Source: Acidobacteriota bacterium (GTDB taxonomy: Bacteria; Acidobacteriota; Terriglobia; Terriglobales; Acidobacteriaceae). From it: 64,000 nucleotides of DNA. Under the pieces are notes generated by a model. That model did not search any database. It saw only the letters and a program-made list of their open reading frames with translations, and was not told where the DNA came from. The stretch is taken from assembly GCA_025359885.1 (NCBI GenBank), contig JANYDG010000006.1, positions 34,349 to 98,348 of the forward strand, read 5' to 3'. The position numbers were made by a program, and so were the translations under genes. Shown here one piece after another: positions 17,217 through 26,544 of this stretch. Each line of letters begins with the position of its first letter. Within the stretch, counting starts at the first letter, position 1.

Positions 17217-17520
17217 AAATACCAGTCACAATACGGGACAGACGCTCGATATTTGCCTTTTTCGACCGCGTCAAAGTTGCACAAACGGCATACGTTTGGC
17301 AACGGAAAAGCCCAAATTTTTCCTTGAATTTCACGACAAGTGGGGTATTGTATTGGTAACCCCGCAGAACTTTCACGAGCGGTTCAACCAACGGGCACGA
17401 CCGTTTTTCTACCCTTTTCTCCTTTTTGATCTGCGGCATACGCGGATCGGTGTACAACCCTAAGGTCTTGAAGCTTAGCTCAAGGCCCAAGGGAAATCCC
17501 TACTTTGTGAGGCCCTGCAC
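17217..17520. other. Leader region of the TonB receptor gene
   Basis: No gene is seen. It contains a possible sigma-70 promoter at 17324-17351 and a short imperfect repeat near 17341-17364 (GGGGTATT...AACCCC). The leader between that promoter and the start codon is about 165 nt, long enough for regulation, but I see no known riboswitch. Confidence 0.4.
17324..17351 (+). promoter_or_regulatory. Candidate sigma-70 promoter for the TonB receptor
   Basis: TTGAAT at 17324-17329 and TATTGT at 17346-17351 are separated by 16 nt, upstream of the receptor gene and downstream of the AtzH-like gene. Both hexamers deviate from consensus, so this is tentative. Confidence 0.35.
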
Positions 17521-20500
17521 TTGAAATCTTCTATGCGTACTGGCTTTTATTCGTTCTTCCGGCTGCTTGTCTTGGCAGTAGTCGCAGCGCTGTGGACGTC
17601 TCCCCTCGTGGCACAGCAGACCCTTGGCGCCATTACAGGTGAAGTTACTGACACTTCAGGCAGCGTAATCCCCAACGCGACAGTCACGATTGTGAGCGAA
17701 CAGACTGGACTTACCCGTGTCGTAAAAACCAATGGGACTGGCGACTACCTGTTCGCTAACCTTCCCATCGGAACCTACACGCTCACCTATGCAGCAGAAG
17801 GATTTGACGGTCAGAAAACACCGCATATCGCCGTCCAGGCAGACCGCACCGCCACCGTCGCAGCCAAACTCAAGGTTGGCTCGACCGGTGACACGGTAAC
17901 GGTTGAGGCTTCCCCGCTGTTGAATGCAGTCGATACAACCAACGGTTATGTGCTCGGGAAAGAACAGATCGAAGCGATTCCCCTGGCAACCGGCAGCTTT
18001 ACAGGCCTCGCAATCCTCACGCCTGGCGTGAACGCAGAATTACTCGGCGGCACCGGTGCCTCCAGCGGACTCGGCAACCAGCCGATCTGGGCCAACGGAC
18101 AGCGCGATACCTCCAACACATTCCTGCTCAACGGCGTCGACGCCAGCAACCTCTTCAACGGCAAGAGCACCAGCGCGGTTGGCTCGAACCGCCTCATCAA
18201 TAACACCGGTGGATTCAGCGCCGGTGCGGGTGGCGAAGTCAGCAGTGCCGGTTCCGTCTACCTCGCAATCGGCCAGGCCCTCCCCACTCCGCCCCCCGAC
18301 ACACTGTCTGAAGTGCGCGTGAACGCATCCATGTACGATGCCCAGCAAGGTTCAACATCCGGCGCACACATCGACATGAGCACTGCCTCGGGCACCAACA
18401 AAGTTCATGGAACGGCTTGGTTCAATCGCGGCACCAACTTCCTTAACGCAGCGCCTTTCTTCTTCAAGCAGGATCCTGCCATCGCGGCCGACCAGAAGAA
18501 CCCACAACTGCATCGCTGGTCTGCAGGATTCACAGCGGGTGGACCGCTTCTGAAAGACAAGCTCTTCGGATTCATCAGCTATCAGCAGGTCCATGTCTCC
18601 GATCAGGAAACGGGTATCTCGCACCTCGATGTACCCACCATGCTTACAGAAGACCGCAGCAACTCAGCCCTCGCCGACGTCGCCAACAATGAGTTTGGCG
18701 CTCAGATTTCCTCAAGCGGAATCAATTCCGTCGCGAGCTACATCATGAACTACAAGCTCCCTAACGGAAAATACATGATTCCCTCGGCCGCAATTACCTT
18801 GCCAGCCGACGGCTCCATTACCTACAACGCCACTGTTCCCGGCACTTCCTATTTCTTCACCAAGCAAGGCGTTGCAGACGTGGACTGGAACGCAAGCACA
18901 AAGGATACCCTGGCCTTCAAGTACTATTATCAGTCCGACCCAGGTCGAAATCCCTACGCCTATTCGAGCGTCGCAGGATGGACCCAGAAACTCGACGCTG
19001 GGAGCCAGGTCGTCTCAATGAACAATACCTGGATCATCAAGCCCAATCTCAGCACCACCCAGACCCTTGGCTTCATTCGTGAAAAGGAGTACGGAGCCAA
19101 CGAACAGCCCTTTTCTCCCGACCAGGCAGGCATGAGCCTCTTCGGTTCGCCTGTATTCCCCGGGATCTCGGTCGTCGATGCGCTCGGCAGCAACCCGGCA
19201 GGTCTATCCAATAAGGGCTTCAACATCGGATCCGGTGGATTCCAGATGGGGTCTTACACCGGCGTTTTCCAGAATCGTCTGATGCCCTCAGCCAATGCTA
19301 TCTGGACTCTCGGACGCCACACCGTCACCCTGGGCGGCAGCTATGCCTACACTCAGTTGACCGCGCGTAACAACCGCAGCCAGCACGGCAACAATCCTGG
19401 CGAAGCGATGATTTCGGTCGGCAACTTTGGCCAGTTCCTCGCTGGGGCACCCCTCGGTTACAACGCAAACTATTCATTCGCAACCAGCTCCTACATGTTG
19501 GGTGACGCAAATCGCTACTTCCGCGCTCCCCAGGTAGGTAGCTACATCCAGGATAAGTATCAGATCACGCCGACAATCAGCCTGACCGCAGGGTTGCGCT
19601 ACGACTGGAATGGCGGCTTTAGCGAAAAGCAGGGCCGCATCTACAACTTTGACGCCTCTGACTACTCCTACGATGAGACCACGGGTGTCGTTGACCCGGC
19701 ACACACCGGCTTCATCTTCCCCAGTAACTACAAGTACAAGACTCCGGGAGTCAGCTCGACGACGCTCACCGGTCGGCAGTGGGGTTTCGCGCCCCGCGTC
19801 GGCTTCGCATGGAATCCGCATTTCTTGGATTCCAAGCTCGTTGTCCGCGGCGGCGGCGGTATGTATTATGACCGCGGCGAACTCTTTAGCTATCTCTCTC
19901 CTGGATATGCCTCCGGTGTCGTCACCGGCGGTCCGTACGGCGTTTCGCAGTCGCCTCCGTTCGTCAAGACCCTTTACCCCAACGACGCCAACGGCTTTCC
20001 ACTGATCAATAACACTTCGCTTTCCAATCCCTTCTGCGACTCCATGGCTACGACTGGCCAGGCAAACTTTTGCGGTACCAAGCCGGCTGAGCCGATTGGC
20101 TCCCCGAACAGCCTCGTCATTCCCTCCAAAGCTGACATCGCTTTCGGTGCCCTGCTGCCTACCTTTGCCGTCTATGACCGCAAGGCGACCCTTCCCTACA
20201 CAATGAACTTTACCCTCGATATGCAATTCCAGCCTCGACCAGACCTGCTGATCGAACTCGGTTACGTTGGAAATCTCGCCCGCCATCAGGTCATTCCTCT
20301 GCCATTCAACCAGTCTCAGATTGCCAGTGTTGACCATCCCATCCACGGCGAAAAGTACACTTACGGTTACTGCGCCAATGACGGCGCCGGTAACCCCATC
20401 AACATGGCGACCTTGCCCACTCCGGGTAACCAGGTCTGCCAGAATTTTGGTGGGTTCTCGGGCGGTACCTTCGAGGGCGGCAACGTCGACCTCCGCGTTC

Positions 20501-21438
20501 CATTCATCGGCTACTCCGCCGAGGCGGAAAGCTTCTCGACCGTGGGTGTTGCGAGCTACCACGCTCTGCAGGCTCACATCGAAAAGCGCCTGAGCCACGG
20601 TCTGCAGGCCGGTGCGTCCTATACGTACTCCCATGCCCTCGACGAACAGAGTGCGATGGGCCTCTTCTACAACGGCAACAACCCGCTGCACGTTAGGGAT
20701 AGCTATGCCTCGGCCGACTTCGACCGAACGCATGCCATCAACTTCAACTACGTCTATCACATTCCCTCGGTCGCCAAGGCTAGCTCGCTTCTGGGCAAGG
20801 TTTTGAATGACTGGACGCTCGAAGGCATCACCGTCCTGCAAAGCGGTCAACCCTACAGCATCGTAGATTTCTCGGGTTCCGTCGGCAGCCTCTACTACTC
20901 AACCTCTGACGGCATCACCAACCCAATCCTCCCGCTGAAACCAGGCATCAAGCCCAAACAGGCGCTCACCGGTCATTCGGGAGCATTCTTCAAGTCCGCT
21001 CTCGACGCCTCCAAGTTCTACGTTCCGGCGGTCGCTGCAGGTACCAGTGGCGTCCCGCCCTGCGGTGCTGCAGTGGACAGTGGGGCAACAGTTTGCGATA
21101 TCTACGAAACTGGATTCACCACCGGCCAGCGCAACATCTTCCGCCAGTCTTTCCAGAAGCGCGCCGATGTTTCTCTGGTCAAGAAGGTCACCTTCCACGA
21201 ACGATATGGCTTCGAGTATCAGTTGGAAGTCTTCAACATCAGCAACACGCCCAGCTTTGACATTCCAAGCAATGAGCCGAACGAAGGCTACTACAACGAG
21301 TCGCCAGGCTACAACGCGAATGCAAGCTTTGACACCAACTTTAAGAACCAGTATCCGCAACAGCCGACTTTGGGCTACGTTCACTCTGCAATCGGCAGCG
21401 CTCGTCAGATCCAGATGACGTTGCACATGTCCTTCTAA
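17521..21438 (+). CDS. TonB-dependent receptor, Oar-like with carboxypeptidase-regulatory domain
   Basis: A 1,305-residue outer-membrane protein. A signal peptide (RLLVLAVVAALWTSPLVAQQ) is followed by a CarboxypepD-regulatory-like beta-sandwich (GAITGEVTDTSGSVIPNATV, about residues 37-120), a plug domain, and a long beta-barrel rich in aromatic/Gly/Asn strands ending IQMTLHMSF. This architecture is abundant in Acidobacteria. The TTG at 17521 has GAGG 8 nt upstream and is preferred; ATG 17533 is the alternative. It sits between the two arms of the nitrogen-compound cluster and is the obvious outer-membrane entry port for its substrate, though many such receptors import saccharides or peptides. 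Confidence 0.93.
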   Translation: MKSSMRTGFYSFFRLLVLAVVAALWTSPLVAQQTLGAITGEVTDTSGSVIPNATVTIVSEQTGLTRVVKTNGTGDYLFANLPIGTYTLTYAAEGFDGQKTPHIAVQADRTATVAAKLKVGSTGDTVTVEASPLLNAVDTTNGYVLGKEQIEAIPLATGSFTGLAILTPGVNAELLGGTGASSGLGNQPIWANGQRDTSNTFLLNGVDASNLFNGKSTSAVGSNRLINNTGGFSAGAGGEVSSAGSVYLAIGQALPTPPPDTLSEVRVNASMYDAQQGSTSGAHIDMSTASGTNKVHGTAWFNRGTNFLNAAPFFFKQDPAIAADQKNPQLHRWSAGFTAGGPLLKDKLFGFISYQQVHVSDQETGISHLDVPTMLTEDRSNSALADVANNEFGAQISSSGINSVASYIMNYKLPNGKYMIPSAAITLPADGSITYNATVPGTSYFFTKQGVADVDWNASTKDTLAFKYYYQSDPGRNPYAYSSVAGWTQKLDAGSQVVSMNNTWIIKPNLSTTQTLGFIREKEYGANEQPFSPDQAGMSLFGSPVFPGISVVDALGSNPAGLSNKGFNIGSGGFQMGSYTGVFQNRLMPSANAIWTLGRHTVTLGGSYAYTQLTARNNRSQHGNNPGEAMISVGNFGQFLAGAPLGYNANYSFATSSYMLGDANRYFRAPQVGSYIQDKYQITPTISLTAGLRYDWNGGFSEKQGRIYNFDASDYSYDETTGVVDPAHTGFIFPSNYKYKTPGVSSTTLTGRQWGFAPRVGFAWNPHFLDSKLVVRGGGGMYYDRGELFSYLSPGYASGVVTGGPYGVSQSPPFVKTLYPNDANGFPLINNTSLSNPFCDSMATTGQANFCGTKPAEPIGSPNSLVIPSKADIAFGALLPTFAVYDRKATLPYTMNFTLDMQFQPRPDLLIELGYVGNLARHQVIPLPFNQSQIASVDHPIHGEKYTYGYCANDGAGNPINMATLPTPGNQVCQNFGGFSGGTFEGGNVDLRVPFIGYSAEAESFSTVGVASYHALQAHIEKRLSHGLQAGASYTYSHALDEQSAMGLFYNGNNPLHVRDSYASADFDRTHAINFNYVYHIPSVAKASSLLGKVLNDWTLEGITVLQSGQPYSIVDFSGSVGSLYYSTSDGITNPILPLKPGIKPKQALTGHSGAFFKSALDASKFYVPAVAAGTSGVPPCGAAVDSGATVCDIYETGFTTGQRNIFRQSFQKRADVSLVKKVTFHERYGFEYQLEVFNISNTPSFDIPSNEPNEGYYNESPGYNANASFDTNFKNQYPQQPTLGYVHSAIGSARQIQMTLHMSF

Positions 21439-21459
21439 GCTAACATCACCACAGAACGC

Positions 21460-21493
21460 AAAAAAAGGCGGTCCGCTTGCGGGCCGCCTTTTT
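21460..21493. terminator. Bidirectional intrinsic terminator
   Basis: An A-run, GGCGGTCC, a GCTTGC loop, GGGCCGCC and a T-run form a strong hairpin with tracts on both sides. It closes the TonB receptor transcript on the plus strand and the DUF3891-ending operon on the minus strand. Confidence 0.9.
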
Positions 21494-21505
21494 GATGGGT
21501 CAAAT

Positions 21506-22336
21506 TCAGAAAACTTGTCGCGTCAGGGTTACATGCAGGGTCTCCTCATTGGCCCGATGAAATCCACCTTGCAACTCGGCGGACGTCTCAAATCTGTCCC
21601 CGGCCACGTGTCGTGCCGGAAACGAAAACGTCAGGGATTCCGCGGCAAACGGCCATGGGTCCAGTCGAAAGTGACGCGGGCCCAGAGGTTGAACCGCGAC
21701 CTCCACACTCCCGCCGCTATGCAGCGCCAAAGGATGCAGAAGAGTAGCCTCCCGATCAAAAGCGACGCACGTCAGCAGCGAAAGATTATCGCAAGCCTGC
21801 AGCAGACGAAAATGATCCTCGATCCGCTCCATGCTCTGCTCCTCCGCTGACAGAGAGCCATCGGCATGAATCAAATCCATCAGCCGCGCCTGATACACGC
21901 GTTGCCCATCGAGAAACGCATCAAGCAGTGGTAACTGTTCCGCAGCAATGGTCGAACGATCCGCATGAGCGGTCAGCAGATTGTACGTATGCAGCGCGAT
22001 CAACAGACCCGCGTAAGGGTCCTTCTCTGCGATGATGCGCACCGCCCGCTCGCGTACCGTGAGATAGTCCACCAGATCGATCTCTTCAAACGCGGAGTAC
22101 TTCCCCACCAACTCAATCGAAAACGCCGAAGGCTTCCCTTCCCGCGTGATGCTCGGATGCGCGTCACGGTCAGCCCATCCATCATCATGGGTTGAAATGC
22201 CATACAGCACGCGCTGCCGTGGCTCAGGACTGCGAAACTGCGCATTACCCCAGGCTTTCGCAAACTCCCCCGCAAGCCGTGCATGGTCAGGATGGGTAAT
22301 CAGCCACCAGCCGCTTTCAGACTTCATACGCAACAT
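21506..22336 (-). CDS. DUF3891 family protein
   Basis: 276 residues from ATG 22336 (MLRMKSESGWWLITHPDHARLAGEFA); GGGAG 8 nt upstream supports this start over two upstream codons that run toward the permease gene. The motifs THPDHARLAGEFAKAWGN, YGISTHDDGW and ALHTYNLL hold His/Asp residues arranged as in metal-dependent HD-like hydrolases; the family function is unknown. It is the last gene of the minus-strand operon, 25 nt after the ABC permease. Confidence 0.85.
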   Translation of the reverse strand: MLRMKSESGWWLITHPDHARLAGEFAKAWGNAQFRSPEPRQRVLYGISTHDDGWADRDAHPSITREGKPSAFSIELVGKYSAFEEIDLVDYLTVRERAVRIIAEKDPYAGLLIALHTYNLLTAHADRSTIAAEQLPLLDAFLDGQRVYQARLMDLIHADGSLSAEEQSMERIEDHFRLLQACDNLSLLTCVAFDREATLLHPLALHSGGSVEVAVQPLGPRHFRLDPWPFAAESLTFSFPARHVAGDRFETSAELQGGFHRANEETLHVTLTRQVF

Positions 22337-22361
22337 TGCAAACGCTCCCATGCACCGCCAG

Positions 22362-23153
22362 CTACTCCGGAATATCGGAGCGGCTTGACTCATGCCAGTT
22401 ATGAAGGAAATACCACTCAAGAAACATTCCGATAAAGAAGAAGACAAAGCCCAGCATCGCCGCGGCAATGACCAGTGCAAAGAGAAAATCCGTCTCGCTC
22501 TGATTGCTCGCATATGTGATCGTATAGCCCAGTCCGCCCTCGCCAACCCGACTTGAACCAGCGAAGAGTTCCCCGACAATTGAGCCAATCACAGCAATGC
22601 CAGCCGAAACGCGAATGCCCACAAAGAAGCTCGGCATCGCATGCGGCAGCCTCAGCTTAAAGAGCACCTGCAGCGGGCTCGCGTTGTGCATGACAAAAAG
22701 ATGAACCAGGTTTTCGTCAACACTGATCAGCCCCTGGGTCGTGTTCGCAATAATCGGCGCAAGACAAATGATAAACGTGATCAGCGCCACAGAATAAACA
22801 CCCGCCCCCGCCCACATGATAATCAGCGGAGCAATGGCCACGATAGGCACCGTCTGCAACAAAATGGTGTACGGATACAGCAGTCTGCGTAACCCCCGCC
22901 ACTGCGCAAAGATCAGCGAAATCAACACAGCCACAAATATGCTGCCCGCCAGGCCCATTCCCGCAGCCTCGGCCGTAAGCAGCAGCGACTGTAACAGTGT
23001 CGGAAAGCGCGAAACGATTGCCTTGGCTACCAGGTCCGGACCCGGCAGCATGTACGGTGGAACTTTGAAGATCATCACCCCAATCTGCCAACTTGAGAGC
23101 AGCAGGCCAAAGACAAAAACGCTATTCAGTGCGAACCAGAGTTTGCGATTCAT
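22362..23153 (-). CDS. ABC transporter permease (SsuC/TauC/ThiX type)
   Basis: 263 residues, about six transmembrane helices, and the EAA loop that contacts the ATPase: KLRLPHAMPSFFVGIRVSAG. It belongs to the nitrate/sulfonate/taurine/pyrimidine import family that works with NMT1-like binding proteins. Its start overlaps the ATPase stop by 4 nt. The matching binding lipoprotein is probably the one encoded at 29986 on the other strand. Confidence 0.93.
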   Translation of the reverse strand: MNRKLWFALNSVFVFGLLLSSWQIGVMIFKVPPYMLPGPDLVAKAIVSRFPTLLQSLLLTAEAAGMGLAGSIFVAVLISLIFAQWRGLRRLLYPYTILLQTVPIVAIAPLIIMWAGAGVYSVALITFIICLAPIIANTTQGLISVDENLVHLFVMHNASPLQVLFKLRLPHAMPSFFVGIRVSAGIAVIGSIVGELFAGSSRVGEGGLGYTITYASNQSETDFLFALVIAAAMLGFVFFFIGMFLEWYFLHNWHESSRSDIPE

Positions 23154-23998
23154 ACTTGAACCTCCTCCGCGCTCTGCCCGTCAGGGCTATGCAAGCTCGC
23201 TGTTTGCACACTCCGCAACAGTCGAGAGACCTGCGCCACCTGTTCCTCATAAGCCATCGTCAACCGTGTTTCGGCCGTACGCGGCCACGGCAAATCAATC
23301 GGAATCACATGAGCAACCCTGCCCGGGTGAGGCGCCAGAATTACAATCCGAGTTGAAAGAAAAACTGCCTCCGCCACCGAGTGAGTTACAAACATCACTG
23401 TCCACTTCTGCTCAGAATACAGCCGCAAAAGTTCTTCATTCAGCCGATCACGACTCATCTCATCGAGCGCTGCAAACGGCTCATCCAGAAGCAGCAGACT
23501 GGGCCGGCTCACCAGCGCACGCGCAATTGACACACGCATCTTCATGCCGCCTGAGAGTTGCCTTGGATAGCGCTGCGCCACTGCCGTCAGCCCCACAAGC
23601 TCCAGCATCTTTGCAACTTTGGCAATCCGTGTTTCCTTCTTTTCATGCTCCAGTTCCAGCCCCAAACCTACATTCTGCTCCACCGTGCGCCAGGGCAGCA
23701 GAGTGGCATCCTGAAAGATGAAGCTCATCTGATCACGCGCTGCGGCGGGCGATTTTCCCATCACCTCAAGCTGACCTGAGGATGCCGGAGTCAGCCCAGA
23801 GACCAGCCGAAGCAACGTCGATTTGCCGCACCCTGACGGACCCAGGAGCGAGACAAATTCATGCTTGTCCACGCGAATCGAAATGTCCTGCAGAGCCAGT
23901 GACCCGCGTCGAAACTTCTTGCTCACGCCGATCAGGACAACTTCAGTTTGCGAAGCCCGGGCTTCGACTGATCTGGAATTCGGGTCGCCCGTCTTCAT
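23150..23998 (-). CDS. ABC transporter ATP-binding protein (SsuB/TauB type)
   Basis: 282 residues with Walker A GPSGCGKST, Q-loop FIFQDATLLPW, signature LSGGM, Walker B LLLLDEPFAALDE and the H-loop VTHSVAEAV. It energises the adjacent permease for import of a small organic solute. It overlaps both neighbours by 4 nt (permease downstream, hydrolase upstream), a tightly coupled operon. Confidence 0.95.
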   Translation of the reverse strand: MKTGDPNSRSVEARASQTEVVLIGVSKKFRRGSLALQDISIRVDKHEFVSLLGPSGCGKSTLLRLVSGLTPASSGQLEVMGKSPAAARDQMSFIFQDATLLPWRTVEQNVGLGLELEHEKKETRIAKVAKMLELVGLTAVAQRYPRQLSGGMKMRVSIARALVSRPSLLLLDEPFAALDEMSRDRLNEELLRLYSEQKWTVMFVTHSVAEAVFLSTRIVILAPHPGRVAHVIPIDLPWPRTAETRLTMAYEEQVAQVSRLLRSVQTASLHSPDGQSAEEVQV

Positions 23999-25737
23999 GC
24001 GTTTGCTCCTGCAATGGGAAGATGAAGTGCGGAAGGAAATTCAACTGAATGCAAAATCTGCTGGGTCGAGCGCCGCCAATTCCAGTTATCCGCAAACTGT
24101 GGCGCCGCATCAGTCGATGGATTGCGGTCATAAAGCGGAAATGCCGAACTTGCAATCTCCAGCCGTAACTGCTCCCCCGGCGCAACTACGATTGAGGTAG
24201 GCTCCAGAGTAAATTGCCAGCAATAAACGGCGTCAGACTTATACTCCGGAAAAAGCCACGAAGATCGGGCAATTCCGATTGCAATAAACTCCGCGCGTCC
24301 ATTCGCCGTCACCCGTACCAGCTTCGCGGTTAGGTCCGCAAAAGACGCCGATGTTGCTGCATAAATCGTTACCCTGGGCTGTCCAAAGATGTGAAGCGCG
24401 TTGGTCACCGGCGACGATGTGTAGACAAGTAAATTGTTCCCCATCTCGATCACTGCCTGATCCATCGGCCCACTGAACGAAAGCGGCCCGCCTGGAGCTA
24501 GCACAGGTACTTCAGGGTCGTAAACAAATACATCGCGCGCTTCATCGATCGTTGGCTTGTCTGCATGCAAAACACCGTCGCCCTTGCGTGCATTGGCATT
24601 CCCCGCGCTGTGCAGATACAGGTTATACGACGTATCCGCAGGCCATTTCTGCGCGCTGTGCCATTGGTTAGTTCCCAAAGCAAAGTGCCGGATCCGCGGC
24701 TCCTCGGCATACTCTTGCGAATCCTTGAGCCAATGATTAAACCACCGCAAGAGCAATGTGTCCGTATCCAGATTCGCAGCGGGACCGAGAATCTGGTCCC
24801 CGACGCGGTCACCCCACGGAATGTGCACCCATGGGCCTGCGAGCAGATATTGATGCTCGCGCGCAAAGGCACTTCCTGCATTCTCGCGCATCGCCCGATA
24901 GCCTGCAATCGAACCCTCAAGATATGTATCAAACCAGCCTGATATATGGAGGGCTGGTACTTGAATTCTATGCAGTCGCTCGCTGACATCCAGTTCACTC
25001 CAAAAGCTGCCCGGCTCACGATGCTCCATCCAGTCGCGCACATACCCTGGCAACTCAGGGTCACTTATTGCCGCATGCAATCCGTACGGCACATGCATGG
25101 CTTGGGTGCGCACATTGCTCCATGCACTCTCCAGGCGGTCACTCGCTGCACGCAAGCCACAACGCCGAGCATCTTCGCGCAGCATCTGGATACCCCAACC
25201 GAGCGTCGAAGCCAGTCGCAGAGCACCTTGATGATAAAACCAGCCATGGTATAAGTCAGTCGCAGTCATGTGCGGAGCAATACACTGCAGCCCCTCAGGA
25301 TTTTCTGCAGCTGCCAGTAACTGCGTTGACCCCTGATAGGAGAAACCATACATCCCGATGCGCCCGTTGCAGGCAGCATGCTGGCGGAGCCAGGCAATTG
25401 TTTCGGCGCCGTCCTTGCCTTCGTGCCGAAAGGCATAGAACTCTCCATCGGAGTCACCACGACCGCGCACATCCTGTAAAACCACATGATACCCATGCCG
25501 CGCAAACCAGATAGGATGCGCATACACCACCGTCGAAGCAATGTCGCGACCGTAAGGCTGGCGCATCAGCAACGTCGGCCATGGCCCCCCCTCATCGGCC
25601 GTTACAGCAGGATAGTAATGATCCGAGACCAGCGCAGTGCCATCCTGAAGTACAAATCGTACTCCGCGCTCGAGCCGAACACCCTTGCCACAGTCAATCA
25701 TGCCGGTCAAGTCAATCAAGCCGATACTGCCCTCCAT
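23995..25737 (-). CDS. CocE/NonD-type hydrolase (X-Pro dipeptidyl-peptidase fold)
   Basis: 580 residues: an alpha/beta-hydrolase S15 domain with RFVLQDGTALVSDHYYP, the oxyanion region MRQPYGRD, nucleophile motif GFSYQGSTQ (Ser near 140), catalytic Asp region HISGWFDTYL and His region LAGPWVHIPWG, followed by a jelly-roll domain typical of CocE. Relatives hydrolyse cocaine, alpha-amino esters, cephalosporin esters or N-acyl amides. No signal peptide is seen, so it is probably cytoplasmic and acts on the imported compound. The first about 15 residues are not family-like, so a slightly later start is possible. Confidence 0.88.
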   Translation of the reverse strand: MEGSIGLIDLTGMIDCGKGVRLERGVRFVLQDGTALVSDHYYPAVTADEGGPWPTLLMRQPYGRDIASTVVYAHPIWFARHGYHVVLQDVRGRGDSDGEFYAFRHEGKDGAETIAWLRQHAACNGRIGMYGFSYQGSTQLLAAAENPEGLQCIAPHMTATDLYHGWFYHQGALRLASTLGWGIQMLREDARRCGLRAASDRLESAWSNVRTQAMHVPYGLHAAISDPELPGYVRDWMEHREPGSFWSELDVSERLHRIQVPALHISGWFDTYLEGSIAGYRAMRENAGSAFAREHQYLLAGPWVHIPWGDRVGDQILGPAANLDTDTLLLRWFNHWLKDSQEYAEEPRIRHFALGTNQWHSAQKWPADTSYNLYLHSAGNANARKGDGVLHADKPTIDEARDVFVYDPEVPVLAPGGPLSFSGPMDQAVIEMGNNLLVYTSSPVTNALHIFGQPRVTIYAATSASFADLTAKLVRVTANGRAEFIAIGIARSSWLFPEYKSDAVYCWQFTLEPTSIVVAPGEQLRLEIASSAFPLYDRNPSTDAAPQFADNWNWRRSTQQILHSVEFPSALHLPIAGANA

Positions 25738-25749
25738 TCGCTCGCTTAC

Positions 25750-26544
25750 TCAAGCATCATGTCGCGGCACAAAGTTATACATTGCCACCAGCACTTCGGC
25801 AATCTTTGCCGCCGCTGCATTTACCCACCTCTCGCCGTTTTCTGCGGAAGAAGCCGCCGGATCGCCCATTACCCCGCTTGGGGCTATGTCGCGTGTAAGC
25901 CATGCAAAGTTAGCAGCCGATCCCTCTGGCTTCAACAACTCCGGCTTGTCGACGCGGGCAATGTAATTCGATGTGTATTTATCCCTATGAACGAGCTCAG
26001 GCGTGCCGTAAAGCAGAAACGAAGTCTCGATCTCGCCAGCATGAAATCCATAGGTACGCTCCTGTGCACTGACCGTGTCATAGTCCACCCCCGGCGCGCC
26101 GAAAAGCGAAAACGTTCGCAGCCCAAACTCCGCGCGCAGGTCACGCGCCATCACATCCACCAACGACGTGTTACCGCCATGCGAATTGAACAGGGTCACC
26201 TTCTTGAATCCGCCCGCCGCAATGCTTGCACCAAGATCCCGAATCACTGCCATAAACGTATTCGCTGAAACCGACAGTGTCCCGGGGTAGCCTATATGTT
26301 CGTTGCTCTTGCCATAACAAATCGGCGGCAGGGCAAAAATCGGTAACTCTTGCGGCACTAATTCCAGCGCCTTGCCCAGCAAAAGGTTGTTACAGAGCGT
26401 GTCGGTGGCCAGGGGCAGGTGATGACCATGCTGCTCAATTGCTGCCGTCGGCAAAATCAACAGCGTCTCTTCGCGCGGCAGTGCGTCCACCTGCTTCCAT
26501 GTCAGATAAGCAAAATTGCGTGCGTCGGGAATCCATGTCTTCAC
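25750..26544 (-). CDS. Creatininase-family amidohydrolase
   Basis: 264 residues with the complete metal-site set of this family: PTAAIEQHGHHLPLATD (Glu, His, Asp), GFKKVTLFNSHGGN and FHAGEIETS. Members cleave cyclic or formyl amides (creatinine, formylaminopyrimidines, mycofactocin precursor). Here it is coupled to the FAD oxidase (4-nt overlap) and followed by the CocE-type hydrolase (12 nt), so it probably opens a cyclic amide or removes an acyl group in the pathway. Confidence 0.9.
   Translation of the reverse strand: MKTWIPDARNFAYLTWKQVDALPREETLLILPTAAIEQHGHHLPLATDTLCNNLLLGKALELVPQELPIFALPPICYGKSNEHIGYPGTLSVSANTFMAVIRDLGASIAAGGFKKVTLFNSHGGNTSLVDVMARDLRAEFGLRTFSLFGAPGVDYDTVSAQERTYGFHAGEIETSFLLYGTPELVHRDKYTSNYIARVDKPELLKPEGSAANFAWLTRDIAPSGVMGDPAASSAENGERWVNAAAAKIAEVLVAMYNFVPRHDA

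Noticed and set aside
19474..20850. 458-codon open frame antisense to the TonB receptor gene
   Set aside because: High-GC codon bias opens antisense frames; no family features, signal or ribosome site, and the plus-strand receptor is unmistakable.
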